A stretch of DNA of 55,706 nt from the NCBI GenBank assembly GCA_016868205.1, contig VGHR01000005.1, forward strand, positions 1-55,706, written 5' to 3'. The position numbers were made by a program, and so were the translations under genes. Numbering within the stretch: position 1 is the stretch's first letter; each line of letters opens with the position of its first letter. The DNA comes from Betaproteobacteria bacterium. GTDB lineage: Bacteria; Pseudomonadota; Gammaproteobacteria; Burkholderiales; Burkholderiaceae_C. The notes under the pieces are model-generated. The model searched no databases and had not been told where the DNA came from. It saw only the letters and a program-made list of their open reading frames with translations. Below, piece after piece: positions 8,474 through 16,457 of this stretch.

Positions 8474-9358
8474 ATGGCGCGCATCCATTTTCTTGGCGTG
8501 GGCAAGATGGGTCTGCCTATGGCCAACCACCTGAAAAACGCCGGCCATGAGCTCACGGTCGGCGACCTCAGCGGCGAGCGCCTGGCGCTGGCGCGCGGCG
8601 CCGGCCTGGCCGTGGCCGAACCCGATGCGCTGGCGCAGGCCGACTTCGTGTTGTCGTCCCTGCCGAACGATACCGCGCTTCTGGCAGTGGGCCAGCAGGT
8701 GGCGCAAAGCGCCAGCGCGGGGACCGTGTATGTGGACACCAGCACCGTCTCGCTGGCCGCGTCGGCGCAGGTGGCCGATCTGTGCAGTGCGCGCGGCGTG
8801 GCCTATTTGCGCACCACGGTGTCGGGCAACAACAAAATGGCCGAGGCGGCCGCCTTGACCGTTATGGCTTCGGGGCCGCGCGCCGCCTATGAGCGGGCCG
8901 AGCCGCTGCTTGCCTGCTGGGGGCCGCAGCGCTTCTATCTGGGCGAGGGCGAGCAGGCGCGGCTGATGAAGCTGGTCGTCAATTTGCTGATTGCGCAAAC
9001 CAGCGCCATGCTGGCTGAAGGCCTCACCCTGGGCCGCAAGGGTGGCCTCGATTGGCAGGACATGTGGCAGGTGTTGTGTGCCAGCGCGGTGGGCTCACCC
9101 ATTGTCAGGGCCAAAGCGGTGCAGTTGTCGCAACGCGATTTCACACCCACTTTTACGGTCGAGCAGATGATCAAGGATCTTGAGCTCATAGTCGGCGCAG
9201 CCCGTGAAGTTCACGCGCCGCTGCCTCAGACGGCCGCTACTTTGCAATTGATGCAGGCTGCGGTCGCTCAGGGCCTGGGCCGCTTGGACTACGCGGCCAT
9301 CATCCAGGCGGTCGAGCGCAGCGCCGGCCTGAGCACCCCGGACCAAGGACGCCCCTGA
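8474..9358 (+). CDS. NAD(P)-dependent oxidoreductase, 3-hydroxyisobutyrate dehydrogenase family (second copy)
   Basis: Beta-hydroxyacid dehydrogenase of 294 residues. Rossmann motif GVGKMG at residues 8-13, catalytic Lys166 with Asn170, and substrate loop VSGNNKMAE, again lacking the SGG-x2-GA pattern. It shares this loop with the first reductase of the operon but is clearly divergent elsewhere, so the two are paralogues of one subfamily and not a recent duplication. It overlaps the next gene by one base (TGATG), which implies translational coupling to maleylacetate reductase. It likely reduces or oxidises an open-chain intermediate. Confidence 0.85.
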   Translation: MARIHFLGVGKMGLPMANHLKNAGHELTVGDLSGERLALARGAGLAVAEPDALAQADFVLSSLPNDTALLAVGQQVAQSASAGTVYVDTSTVSLAASAQVADLCSARGVAYLRTTVSGNNKMAEAAALTVMASGPRAAYERAEPLLACWGPQRFYLGEGEQARLMKLVVNLLIAQTSAMLAEGLTLGRKGGLDWQDMWQVLCASAVGSPIVRAKAVQLSQRDFTPTFTVEQMIKDLELIVGAAREVHAPLPQTAATLQLMQAAVAQGLGRLDYAAIIQAVERSAGLSTPDQGRP

Positions 9359-10416
9359 TGAACGCCTTCGTTTACAACGCTTATGCCGCCCGGGTGGTTT
9401 TTGGCGCTGGCAGCCTCAAGCACCTCGAGCGCGAAATCGATGCACTGGGTTACCAGCGTGCTCTGGTCTTGTCCACTCCCGAACAACGCGAATCGGCCGA
9501 GCGGGTGGCTCGCTTGCTTGGACCCCGGGCCGCTGGTGTGTTTGCCCGTGCGGTCATGCATGTTCCCATCGAAACCGCGCGCGAGGCTCGCGAGGAGGCG
9601 CGCCGGTTGGGCGCTGACTGTGCCGTGGCCATAGGGGGGGGCTCGACCACCGGGCTGGGCAAGGCCATCGCTTTGGAGTCGGGCCTACCCATCATCGCCA
9701 TTCCCACCACCTACGCCGGCTCAGAGATGACGCCGGTGTATGGCATCACCGAAGGCGGCATCAAGAAAACAGGCAAGGACGCCAAGGTCGTGCCACGGGC
9801 GGTCATTTACGACCCGGAACTTACCCTGAGTCTGCCGGCCGGCATGAGCCTGAGCAGTGGCATCAACGCTATCGCCCACTCGGCTGAGGGCCTGTACGCC
9901 AGCGACCGCAACCCAGTGATTGACTTCATGGCCACCGATGGTATTGCGGCGCTGGGGCGGGCGCTGCCGGCAATCTGTCGCAATCCCGGTGATCTGGCCG
10001 CACGCAGCGATGCGTTTTATGGCGCCTGGCTGTGTGGCATCGTCATGGGCAGTGTGGGTATGGCCTTACACCACAAGCTATGTCATACCTTGGGTGGCAC
10101 CTTCAATTTGCCGCATGCCGAGTGTCACACGGTGGTTCTGCCGCACGCTCTGGCCTACAACGCAGCGGCTGCGCCGCAGGCGATGGATCGCATCGCGCGT
10201 GCGCTGGCTGGCTCAAGTGGCCCAGCGGCTGTCTATGACCTGGCCCGCAACAACGGTGCGGTGGTGTCCTTGCGAGATTTGGGGATGAGGCAGACTGACT
10301 TGGACAGAGCCTGCGACATCGCGGTGCACAACCAATACCCCAATCCGCGTCCACTGGACCGCGCGGCCCTGCGGCAATTGCTACAAGATGCCTGGGAGGG
10401 CATTCGGCCGGATTAA
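9358..10416 (+). CDS. Maleylacetate reductase (iron-containing alcohol dehydrogenase family)
   Basis: Enzyme of 352 residues that reduces maleylacetate to 3-oxoadipate with NAD(P)H, the funnel from hydroxyquinol, chlorocatechol and nitroaromatic pathways to central metabolism. Seen in the sequence: VVFGAGSLKHL near the start, nucleotide-binding GGGSTTGLGKA, IPTTYAGSEMTPVYG, and the His-rich HHKLCHTLGGTFNLPH segment that distinguishes maleylacetate reductases from other family III dehydrogenases. Length matches TfdF/MacA. Last gene of the operon; the thiolase at the left edge would act two steps downstream. A LysR-type gene lies just beyond in the opposite direction. Confidence 0.88.
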   Translation: MNAFVYNAYAARVVFGAGSLKHLEREIDALGYQRALVLSTPEQRESAERVARLLGPRAAGVFARAVMHVPIETAREAREEARRLGADCAVAIGGGSTTGLGKAIALESGLPIIAIPTTYAGSEMTPVYGITEGGIKKTGKDAKVVPRAVIYDPELTLSLPAGMSLSSGINAIAHSAEGLYASDRNPVIDFMATDGIAALGRALPAICRNPGDLAARSDAFYGAWLCGIVMGSVGMALHHKLCHTLGGTFNLPHAECHTVVLPHALAYNAAAAPQAMDRIARALAGSSGPAAVYDLARNNGAVVSLRDLGMRQTDLDRACDIAVHNQYPNPRPLDRAALRQLLQDAWEGIRPD

Positions 10417-10429
10417 GAGCTCGGCGCCC

Positions 10430-11356
10430 TCAAGCCCCAAACCGCGCCGTCCACTTGCGCTCGTAATCCATCTTGGCGAAGTGCTCGACCATGAAGTCGA
10501 TGAAGGTGCGCACCTTGGCCGAGAGGTGTTTTCGGCTGGCGTAGACCAGGTTGATCGTCAGTCGGGGCAGTTCCCAGTCGTCGAGCAGCGGCACCAGACG
10601 CCCGGCCACGATGTCGTCGTAGATGATGTAGGTGGGCTGCACCAGAATCCCCAGCCCATCGAGGGCAGCGGCCCGCAACACCTGACCATCGTTTGATTCC
10701 AGCAGCGCCTTGACGGTCATGGCGCTGTGAACCCCTTGCCTGGACAAGCGCAACTCGTAGGGGTTGTTGGCGTGGGTGTAGATCAGCAGTTTGTGGCGAT
10801 GCAGATCTTCCAGGGTCTGTGGCGTGCCGTGGCGGGCCAGATAACCCGGCGAGGCAGCGAGCAGTCGCCGCGTCTCGGCCATGCGCCGGATGGTGATGTT
10901 CGAGTCGGGCTCGGACTCGCGGTTGCGTATGGCCACATCGATGTTGTTGTCAATGATGTCCATGTAGCGGTTGGCCGCCTCCAGATGCACCTGTACATTG
11001 GGGTAGCGCTGGGTGTACTCGCGCAGCAGGGGGGCCACATGGTGCATGGCAAATGAAACCGAGGCGGTGACCCGCAGAACCCCGGTGGGGTTCAGGGCGG
11101 TGGCGTTGACCGCCGCCTCGGCATCGCGCAAGTCCGACAGGATCGAGCGGGCCCGGCTGTGAAATTCCCGGCCGGTGTCGGTGAGAAACAGCCGACGGGT
11201 GTTGCGCTCGACCAGGCGCGCGCCCAGCCTGGCCTCCAGGGCCGCCAAGTAGCGGCTGGCGGCTGCATTGGATAAGTGCAAGGCCTCAGCGGCCCGGCTC
11301 AGACTGCCGGTTTCGGCCACTTGCACAAACAGTTCGATTTCGGTCCAGCGGTCCAT
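10430..11356 (-). CDS. LysR family transcriptional regulator
   Basis: DNA-binding regulator of 308 residues. Residues 1-60 form the winged helix-turn-helix, with FVQVAETGSLSRAAEALHLS and a second helix typical of LysR proteins; the rest is the effector-binding domain. The Met of MDRWTEIELF is chosen because the HTH begins there; an upstream in-frame codon would add 18 unsupported residues. It converges on the maleylacetate reductase operon and diverges from the Dabb/SnoaL/Bug operon across a 462-bp gap, so control of the latter and of itself is the usual expectation. The effector is probably a pathway intermediate. Confidence 0.92.
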   Translation of the reverse strand: MDRWTEIELFVQVAETGSLSRAAEALHLSNAAASRYLAALEARLGARLVERNTRRLFLTDTGREFHSRARSILSDLRDAEAAVNATALNPTGVLRVTASVSFAMHHVAPLLREYTQRYPNVQVHLEAANRYMDIIDNNIDVAIRNRESEPDSNITIRRMAETRRLLAASPGYLARHGTPQTLEDLHRHKLLIYTHANNPYELRLSRQGVHSAMTVKALLESNDGQVLRAAALDGLGILVQPTYIIYDDIVAGRLVPLLDDWELPRLTINLVYASRKHLSAKVRTFIDFMVEHFAKMDYERKWTARFGA

Positions 11357-11818
11357 GGTGGTCGTCGAGGCGGTGTGACCCGCTTGCGCGAGACCTGATG
11401 GTAACGGCAAGCCCGAAATTGTGCCGGTTTATTCCATTTGGCGGAAATCTCATTTACGCACGGGCTATTTTTCTTCGTGTTTTGAAAATCTATAGTCCCG
11501 GCAGTCGTTTTTCTCAAGGCAAACGGGTGCGCAATCTCAGTCAGAACTCTGTCTACCCGCCGGTGACCCCCCGCCTGGCTGGCACGCCCGATGCGCGTCT
11601 GAAGGGGCTCATGAGCCGTCTGACCGAAGCGCGGTGGCAGGCCGGCACCGGGCTGCGGGCCTCGTTAGGGTCGGGTCGATCAGCCGGGGCCTTGCACCCT
11701 TGATTTCAATCGCGCCTTGCACAGCGGGCCGACGCGTTGCGTGCTTGTGCCCCCACGAACTGCCCGTTCGGCACTCCAGCCGGCGGTTGAGAGTACTTTC
11801 GATAAAAAGGTTATTGGC
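11357..11818. other. 462-bp intergenic control region between the LysR gene and the Dabb operon
   Basis: I see no gene here: short reading frames lack a ribosome site or any recognisable similarity. The part at 11410-11520 is visibly richer in A+T than its surroundings and holds the dyad described separately. AAAAAGG about 8 bp before the Dabb ATG can serve as its ribosome site. No insertion remnant or RNA gene was recognised. Confidence 0.6.
11432..11446. promoter_or_regulatory. Candidate LysR-type operator (T-N11-A dyad)
   Basis: TTCC-N7-GGAA forms a short perfect dyad that contains the T-N11-A pattern favoured by LysR regulators. It lies 76 bp before the regulator's start codon in an A+T-rich stretch, a usual position for an autoregulatory site. 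Dyads with 4-bp arms occur by chance, so this is only a candidate. Confidence 0.3.
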
Positions 11819-12148
11819 ATGATCAAGCACATCGTCATGTGGAATCTTCGTGGCGACACGCAGCTTGAAAAGGCGCAAGCCGTGGCTGTGCTTAAACGCA
11901 GTTTCGAATCGCTACGCGGGCGCATTCCCGGGCTGAGGTATTTGGAGATTGGTGTGGACTCGAGCCGCATCGATTACGCCTGCGATGTGGTGTTGTATTC
12001 GGAATTCGAGTCGCAGGCCGCGCTCGATGCGTACGCGCAGCACCCCGAGCATTTGCGCGTTAAAAAAGAACTGGCCGACCTGCGCATCGCCCGTCATCAG
12101 GTGGACTATTGGGCTGATCCTGTCAACGCCCCGGAGGAACAGACATGA
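11819..12148 (+). CDS. Dabb family protein (stress-responsive alpha/beta barrel)
   Basis: Small dimeric alpha+beta-barrel-type protein of 109 residues. It begins with MIKHIVMWNLR, the hallmark opening of Dabb domains (I-x-H-x-V-x-[WF]), and continues with a central V-x-Y-S-E-F-x-S strand and the AYAQHPEHLRV helix. Such proteins are found in many catabolic clusters, sometimes as cyclases or decarboxylase-like enzymes, mostly of unknown role. It overlaps the SnoaL-like gene by ATGA. First gene of the operon divergent from the LysR gene. Confidence 0.85.
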   Translation: MIKHIVMWNLRGDTQLEKAQAVAVLKRSFESLRGRIPGLRYLEIGVDSSRIDYACDVVLYSEFESQAALDAYAQHPEHLRVKKELADLRIARHQVDYWADPVNAPEEQT

Positions 12149-12762
12149 ACGCTGAGCTGCACGATGAATTGGAAATCCGCCAGATGGTCGAGCGCTGGGC
12201 GGTCTGGCGCGATGCCGGCCTGTGGGATCAGTTTGCCACGGTCTGGCATCCCGAGGGCGTGATGATGGCCACCTGGTTTCAGGGGCCCTTCCGGGATTTC
12301 ATTCGCGTCACGCAGGAAGGCTGGGCCAAGGGGGTGAGCATCCTGCATTTTCTGGGGGGCAGTGCGATCGAGGTGGCAGGCGACCGGGCTATTGCCCAAA
12401 CCAAGATGACCATCTCCCAGCGCGGCATGGTCGAGGCGGTGGGCGGTCCGGTCTTGTGCGATGTGGTCTGTACCGGGCGCTTTTATGATTTTGTCACCCT
12501 CCACGAGGGGCGCTGGAAACTGCTGCATCGTCAGCCGATCTACGAGAAGGACCGCATTGAGCCGGTCGACCCCAGCGCGGTGCTGCAATTGGATCAGGCG
12601 GCTTTGTCAGCCTTCCCTGAGGGATATCGGCATTTGGCGTACATTCAGACGCGAATCGGCTACAAGGTCAAGATGGACATGCCCATGCTCAAAGGCGAAG
12701 GAGTTGCGCGGCTGTATGCGCGCGGCGCTGGCTGGCTGGCGGGGGGACCTCTCGAGCGTTGA
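12145..12762 (+). CDS. SnoaL-like / nuclear transport factor 2 family protein
   Basis: Protein of 205 residues with an N-terminal SnoaL-like cone fold: the helix ELHDELEIRQMVERWAVWRD, the FATVWHPEGVMMATWFQGPF segment, and the C-terminal strand GRWKLLHRQPIYEKDRIEP. The fold hosts dehydratases, isomerases and hydrolases. The last 60 residues (about 145-205) extend beyond the standard fold. Translational coupling to the Dabb gene suggests joint action. Substrate not identifiable. Confidence 0.75.
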   Translation: MNAELHDELEIRQMVERWAVWRDAGLWDQFATVWHPEGVMMATWFQGPFRDFIRVTQEGWAKGVSILHFLGGSAIEVAGDRAIAQTKMTISQRGMVEAVGGPVLCDVVCTGRFYDFVTLHEGRWKLLHRQPIYEKDRIEPVDPSAVLQLDQAALSAFPEGYRHLAYIQTRIGYKVKMDMPMLKGEGVARLYARGAGWLAGGPLER

Positions 12763-12774
12763 CATCCGCGGCAG

Positions 12775-12803
12775 GGGGGCTTGTCCCCCGTCCCTAGTTT
12801 TTT
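12775..12803 (+). other. Small GC stem-loop before the second Bug gene
   Basis: GGGGG at 12775-12779 pairs with CCCCC at 12785-12789 around a CTTGT loop; a T6 tract follows after 8 nt. It could be a partial terminator or an mRNA-end stabiliser between the SnoaL-like and Bug genes. The short stem and the gap to the T tract argue against a strong terminator. Confidence 0.3.
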
Positions 12804-12816
12804 GGAGATTCTCAAA

Positions 12817-13794
12817 ATGAACAAGCGCTCCTTCAACCAGACCCTGGCCGTGGGACTGATCGGCGGGCTGTCGACCGTTTCGTCGTGGGCTCAGGCCTTT
12901 CCGACCAAGCCGCTGCGGGTGGTGGTCCCGCAGCCGCCCGGGGGGGGCTTTGATGTTGTCGGGCGCTTGCTCGCCGACCGCTTGGGCAAGGCCCTGGGCC
13001 CCGGGGCGGTTGTGGAAAATCGCCCCGGCTCTGGCACCCTGGTGGGCACGGAGCTCGTGGCCAAAGCGCCTGCCGACGGCTACACCCTTCTGGTCGGGTC
13101 GGTGTCCAACCTGGCCCTGAACCCGGGCTTGTACCCGAATCTGCCTTACGACAGCTTGCGCGATTTCGAGCCGGTGGGTCTGGCGGTGGCGTACAGCTAC
13201 ACCCTGGTGGCGCGTAAGGACCTGCCCTTTAACAACCTGCGCGAGTTAATCGCGCATGCCAGAGCCAATCCGAAAAAACTCACCTATGCCTCCGGCGGCA
13301 GTGGCTCGGGGCAGCATGTACTGGCGGCCGCTTTGTGGAATCTGGCCGGCGTGGAACTGGTGCATGTGCCGTACCGTGGCGCGCAAGCGGCCTATCAGGA
13401 CCTGCTCGGTGGGCGGGTCGATCTGTTCTTCGACCTCTCCCCGACCGCGCGTCCGCAGGTGGAGGCGGGCAACCTCAAGGCCCTGGTGGTCTCTGGCAGT
13501 TCGCGTCTGCCCTTTCATCCGGAGGTGCCAACCATTATCGAGACCGGCGTCGTCAATCTTGACCTGGAATCCTGGTTTGGTTTGTTCGTGCCGGCCAAGA
13601 CACCGGCCGATGTGCAGGAGCGGCTGCGCAGTGAACTCTCACGCATCATCCAGTCGGCCGATTTGGTCGAGACCTTTCGCAAGGCCGGCGGCAAGCCTCT
13701 GGCCTTGACCGGCGAGCAGGCTAAGGCGCTGGTCAAGCGCGATGTGGACCGTTGGTCCAAGATCACCCGGGACCTGGGTATCAAGGCGGAGTGA
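12817..13794 (+). CDS. Bug-family tripartite tricarboxylate transporter substrate-binding protein
   Basis: Periplasmic receptor of 325 residues. A signal peptide (about residues 1-26) leads into FPTKPLRVVVPQPPGGG and then VVENRPGSGTLVG, KAPADGYTLLVGS and VPYRGAQAAYQDLLGGRVD, all family motifs. The ATG is preceded by TTTGGAG at 8 bp; an earlier in-frame codon lacks such a site. No membrane components of a TTT transporter are encoded in the window. It lies between the SnoaL-like and nitroreductase genes and presumably binds the carboxylate handled by this operon. Confidence 0.9.
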   Translation: MNKRSFNQTLAVGLIGGLSTVSSWAQAFPTKPLRVVVPQPPGGGFDVVGRLLADRLGKALGPGAVVENRPGSGTLVGTELVAKAPADGYTLLVGSVSNLALNPGLYPNLPYDSLRDFEPVGLAVAYSYTLVARKDLPFNNLRELIAHARANPKKLTYASGGSGSGQHVLAAALWNLAGVELVHVPYRGAQAAYQDLLGGRVDLFFDLSPTARPQVEAGNLKALVVSGSSRLPFHPEVPTIIETGVVNLDLESWFGLFVPAKTPADVQERLRSELSRIIQSADLVETFRKAGGKPLALTGEQAKALVKRDVDRWSKITRDLGIKAE

Positions 13795-13855
13795 AACTCA
13801 CCCCAATCCCTGCATCACCGCGCGGTATTTTCAACCTCCCTAACCATTGACTGCC

Positions 13856-14440
13856 ATGCCCATTTCAGACACCAGCCTCGACCAACTTTTCCGCCAAGCC
13901 CGCACGGCCAACGGCTTTATCGACAAACCGGTCTCCCAGGACTTGCTGCGCCGGGTTTATGAGCTCGCCTGCATGGCACCGACTTCTATGAACACGCAGC
14001 CCACACGCTATGTGTTTCTGACCACGCCGGCTGCCCGCGAGCGCGTCATCCCGGCCCTGTCTCCGACCAATGTGGACAAGACACGCTCGGCTCCGGTGTG
14101 CGTGATTGTGGCCATCGACACGCGCTTTTATGAGCACATGCCCCAGATCTGGCACAAGCCGGCGGCCAAGGCGATGTTCGAAGGCAATGCCGGCATGGCG
14201 TCGGCTACGGCCATCCGCAACGGCACCCTGGGCGGGGCCTATTTCATTTTGGCCGCGCGCGCCCTGGATTTGGACTGCGGCCCGATGAGCGGGGTGGATC
14301 TGGCCAAGGTCAATGCCGAGTTTTTCCCGGACGGGCGCTATCAAAGCAATTTCCTCATCAACCTCGGTTACATGGACAAGAGCAAGTTGTTTGATCGCAA
14401 CCCGCGGCTGAGTTTTGAGCAGGCTTGTCAGGTGTTGTGA
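13856..14440 (+). CDS. Nitroreductase family protein (RutE/HadB-like malonic semialdehyde reductase group)
   Basis: Flavoprotein of 194 residues of the NfsB/RutE superfamily. Seen: the FMN-site motif MAPTSMNTQPTRY, then NAGMASATAIRN and the GGAYFILAARALDLDCGPM helix characteristic of RutE-type proteins, and the C-terminal NFLINLGY strand. RutE reduces malonic semialdehyde to 3-hydroxypropionate in pyrimidine degradation, but no other rut gene is nearby, so another enal or semialdehyde of the local pathway is likelier. The ATG used here is 9 bp inside a possible TTG start; neither has a strong ribosome site. Confidence 0.85.
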   Translation: MPISDTSLDQLFRQARTANGFIDKPVSQDLLRRVYELACMAPTSMNTQPTRYVFLTTPAARERVIPALSPTNVDKTRSAPVCVIVAIDTRFYEHMPQIWHKPAAKAMFEGNAGMASATAIRNGTLGGAYFILAARALDLDCGPMSGVDLAKVNAEFFPDGRYQSNFLINLGYMDKSKLFDRNPRLSFEQACQVL

Positions 14441-14501
14441 GACATTGACAGCGCGCGCATCGTATTCACGCCAGTGGGTGCATCTTCGTCGGAGAGCCTT
14501 C

Positions 14502-15299
14502 ATGAAAATCGGAAAAAACATCGTGCCGCACACGGCCATCAGCACATCGAGCGAGCAGCGCATTGTGGTGCGCGGCATGGATCTGTCGCGCGATCTGATC
14601 GGGCAGATTAATTTTGGCGACTATTTCTTTTTGCTCTTGACCGGGCAGATGCCCGATAAGGCGGCCAGTGCCTTGGTCAATGCCACCATGGTGGCCATCG
14701 CCGAGCACGGCTTGGTGCCTAGCAACCAGGCGGCGCGTATGACCTTGGCGGCCGCCCCGGATGCGATGCAGGGTGCGGTGGCCGCGGGTATTTTGGGGGC
14801 TGGCTCTGTGGTGCTGGGTGCCTCCGAGACCGCAGGCAAGCTGTTCCTGCGGGTCGAGGCCGAGGCCGCTTCCTCGCACGGCGGTGACCTCAAGGCTGCG
14901 GCTCGGTCGGTCGTGACCGATTTGCGCTCACGCAAGCAGATCGTGCCCGGCTATGGCCATCCCGAGCACAAGACCGCCGACCCCCGGGTGGCTGCGCTCT
15001 TTGAGGTGTCGGCCCGTGTGGGGGGAGGCCAGAAATATGTGCAACTCTCGCGCATCATCGAGTCGGTGATTCCCGAGGTGACCGGCAAGGACCTGCCCAT
15101 GAATGTATCGGCGGCCATTCCGGCCGTCTTGTTGGGGGTCAATTTCCCGGTCACTGCGCTCAAGGGCGTGCCTATGCTGGCGCGGGTGGCCAGCCTGATT
15201 GCGCATCTCAATGAAGAAATGTCCGACCCGATCGGCTTTGCCTTGGCCAACCACGCGGTGGCGCAGCAGCAGTACACCGGGACCCCTGTCAAGGACTGA
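14502..15299 (+). CDS. Citryl-CoA lyase-like protein (short citrate synthase family)
   Basis: Protein of 265 residues matching the short citrate-synthase-like domain found in citryl-CoA lyases. It has the GQINFGDYFFLLLTGQMP opening and the conserved His-containing PGYGHPEHK loop, but lacks the N-terminal part of full citrate synthases (about 430 residues). GGAGAG lies 6 bp before the ATG. The next gene, 2 bp away, encodes a family III CoA-transferase; together they could activate a branched hydroxy-di- or tricarboxylic acid and cleave the CoA ester to acetyl-CoA and an oxo acid. Physiological substrate unknown. Confidence 0.82.
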   Translation: MKIGKNIVPHTAISTSSEQRIVVRGMDLSRDLIGQINFGDYFFLLLTGQMPDKAASALVNATMVAIAEHGLVPSNQAARMTLAAAPDAMQGAVAAGILGAGSVVLGASETAGKLFLRVEAEAASSHGGDLKAAARSVVTDLRSRKQIVPGYGHPEHKTADPRVAALFEVSARVGGGQKYVQLSRIIESVIPEVTGKDLPMNVSAAIPAVLLGVNFPVTALKGVPMLARVASLIAHLNEEMSDPIGFALANHAVAQQQYTGTPVKD

Positions 15300-15301
15300 C
15301 C

Positions 15302-16447
15302 ATGGCGCAAGTACTCAAAGACATCAAGGTCGTCGAGCACGGCACTTTTATCACCGGGCCCTTCGCCGGCATGATGCTGGCCGATCAGGGGGCCGATGTA
15401 CTCAAGATCGAGTTGCCGGGCACTGGCGATCCGTTCCGGGCTTATCGCGCGGAGCTTTATAGCCCGCATTTTCAGTCCTGCAATCGCAACAAGCGATCGA
15501 TCACTCTGGACACAAAGAACGCAGACGATCTCAAGCGCTTTGACGAGTTGATCGCGCAGGCCGATATCTACATCCAGAATTTCCGCCCGGGTGTGGCCGA
15601 GAAGCTTGGCGCCGGCGTTGAACGCTTGCGCAAGATCAATCCGCGCCTGATTTACTGTGCCATCAGCGGCTTTGGCCCCGATGGCCCTTATCGCGACCGC
15701 CCCAGTTACGATTCGGTGGCTCAGGCCTATAGCGGGTTTTTGGGCTTGCTGGTCAACCCCAACGACCCCCGCGTGGTGGGGCCCGCCTTGGCGGACATGA
15801 TGACCGGGTTTTATTCGGCCTACGGTATTTTGGGCGCCCTGCATGAGCGCAACCGCACGGGTCAGGGACGGCTGGTCGAGGTCTCCATGATCGAGGCGAT
15901 GACGCACTTCAACCTCGATGCCTTTACCCATCTGTTCACTATCGGGCAGGTGGTGGACCCTTTCAGTCGGGCCCGGGTGTCGCAGTCGTATGTGCTCGAA
16001 TGTGCCGATGGCAAATGGATCGCGCTGCACATGTCCTCGCCGCCCAAATTCTGGGAAGGCCTGGCCAAGGCCATGGAGCGTGCTGACATTTTTGAGGACC
16101 CGCGCTTTGCCACCCGCGAGGCCCGCATCGACAACCAGGAGGCCCTCATTGCTGTGCTGCAGGAAATTTTTCGCAAGCGCAGCCGAACCGAATGGTGCAA
16201 CCGCCTGGCGGCGCTCGATGTGCCCCATGCACCGATGTACACCTCGGCCGAGGTGCCTGAAGACCCGCAGATCAAGCATCTGCAAATGTTCGTCGAGGCC
16301 CCCTCGCCGGCCCAGGGCACCTTTCGAACGGTGCGTTCCCCCGTCTCTTTCGACGGCCAGCGTCCTCTGAAGGTGACCGCGCCGCCCTTGCTGGGGCAGC
16401 ACAACGCCGACTTCAAACACGGGTGGCCGCCTCGGCCCGAGTCTTGA
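15302..16447 (+). CDS. CaiB/BaiF (family III) CoA-transferase
   Basis: CoA-transferase of 381 residues that moves CoA from a thioester donor to a carboxylic acid through an enzyme aspartyl-CoA. The catalytic Asp165 is in PALADMMTG. Other family marks are GPFAGMMLADQGADVLKIE near the start, NRNKRSITLD, FRPGV and SGFGPDGPY. It is packed between the lyase-like gene and a Bug receptor gene, in line with activation of an imported acid. Donor (succinyl-CoA, acetyl-CoA or product recycling) cannot be told. Confidence 0.9.
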   Translation: MAQVLKDIKVVEHGTFITGPFAGMMLADQGADVLKIELPGTGDPFRAYRAELYSPHFQSCNRNKRSITLDTKNADDLKRFDELIAQADIYIQNFRPGVAEKLGAGVERLRKINPRLIYCAISGFGPDGPYRDRPSYDSVAQAYSGFLGLLVNPNDPRVVGPALADMMTGFYSAYGILGALHERNRTGQGRLVEVSMIEAMTHFNLDAFTHLFTIGQVVDPFSRARVSQSYVLECADGKWIALHMSSPPKFWEGLAKAMERADIFEDPRFATREARIDNQEALIAVLQEIFRKRSRTEWCNRLAALDVPHAPMYTSAEVPEDPQIKHLQMFVEAPSPAQGTFRTVRSPVSFDGQRPLKVTAPPLLGQHNADFKHGWPPRPES

Positions 16448-16457
16448 GAGGGTCTCC

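Noticed and set aside
11398..11703. 101-codon frame in the 462-bp intergenic region
   Set aside because: No ribosome site, mixed composition and no recognisable domain; it runs into the control region of the Dabb operon.
13856..14440. Calling the nitroreductase a genuine RutE of pyrimidine breakdown
   Set aside because: No rutA-D, F or G gene is in the window and the neighbours are CoA and carboxylate genes.
14445..14468. TTGACA before the citryl-CoA-lyase-like gene as a promoter
   Set aside because: The only -10-like hexamer (TATTCA) is 12 bp away, too close, and none is found at 16-18 bp.
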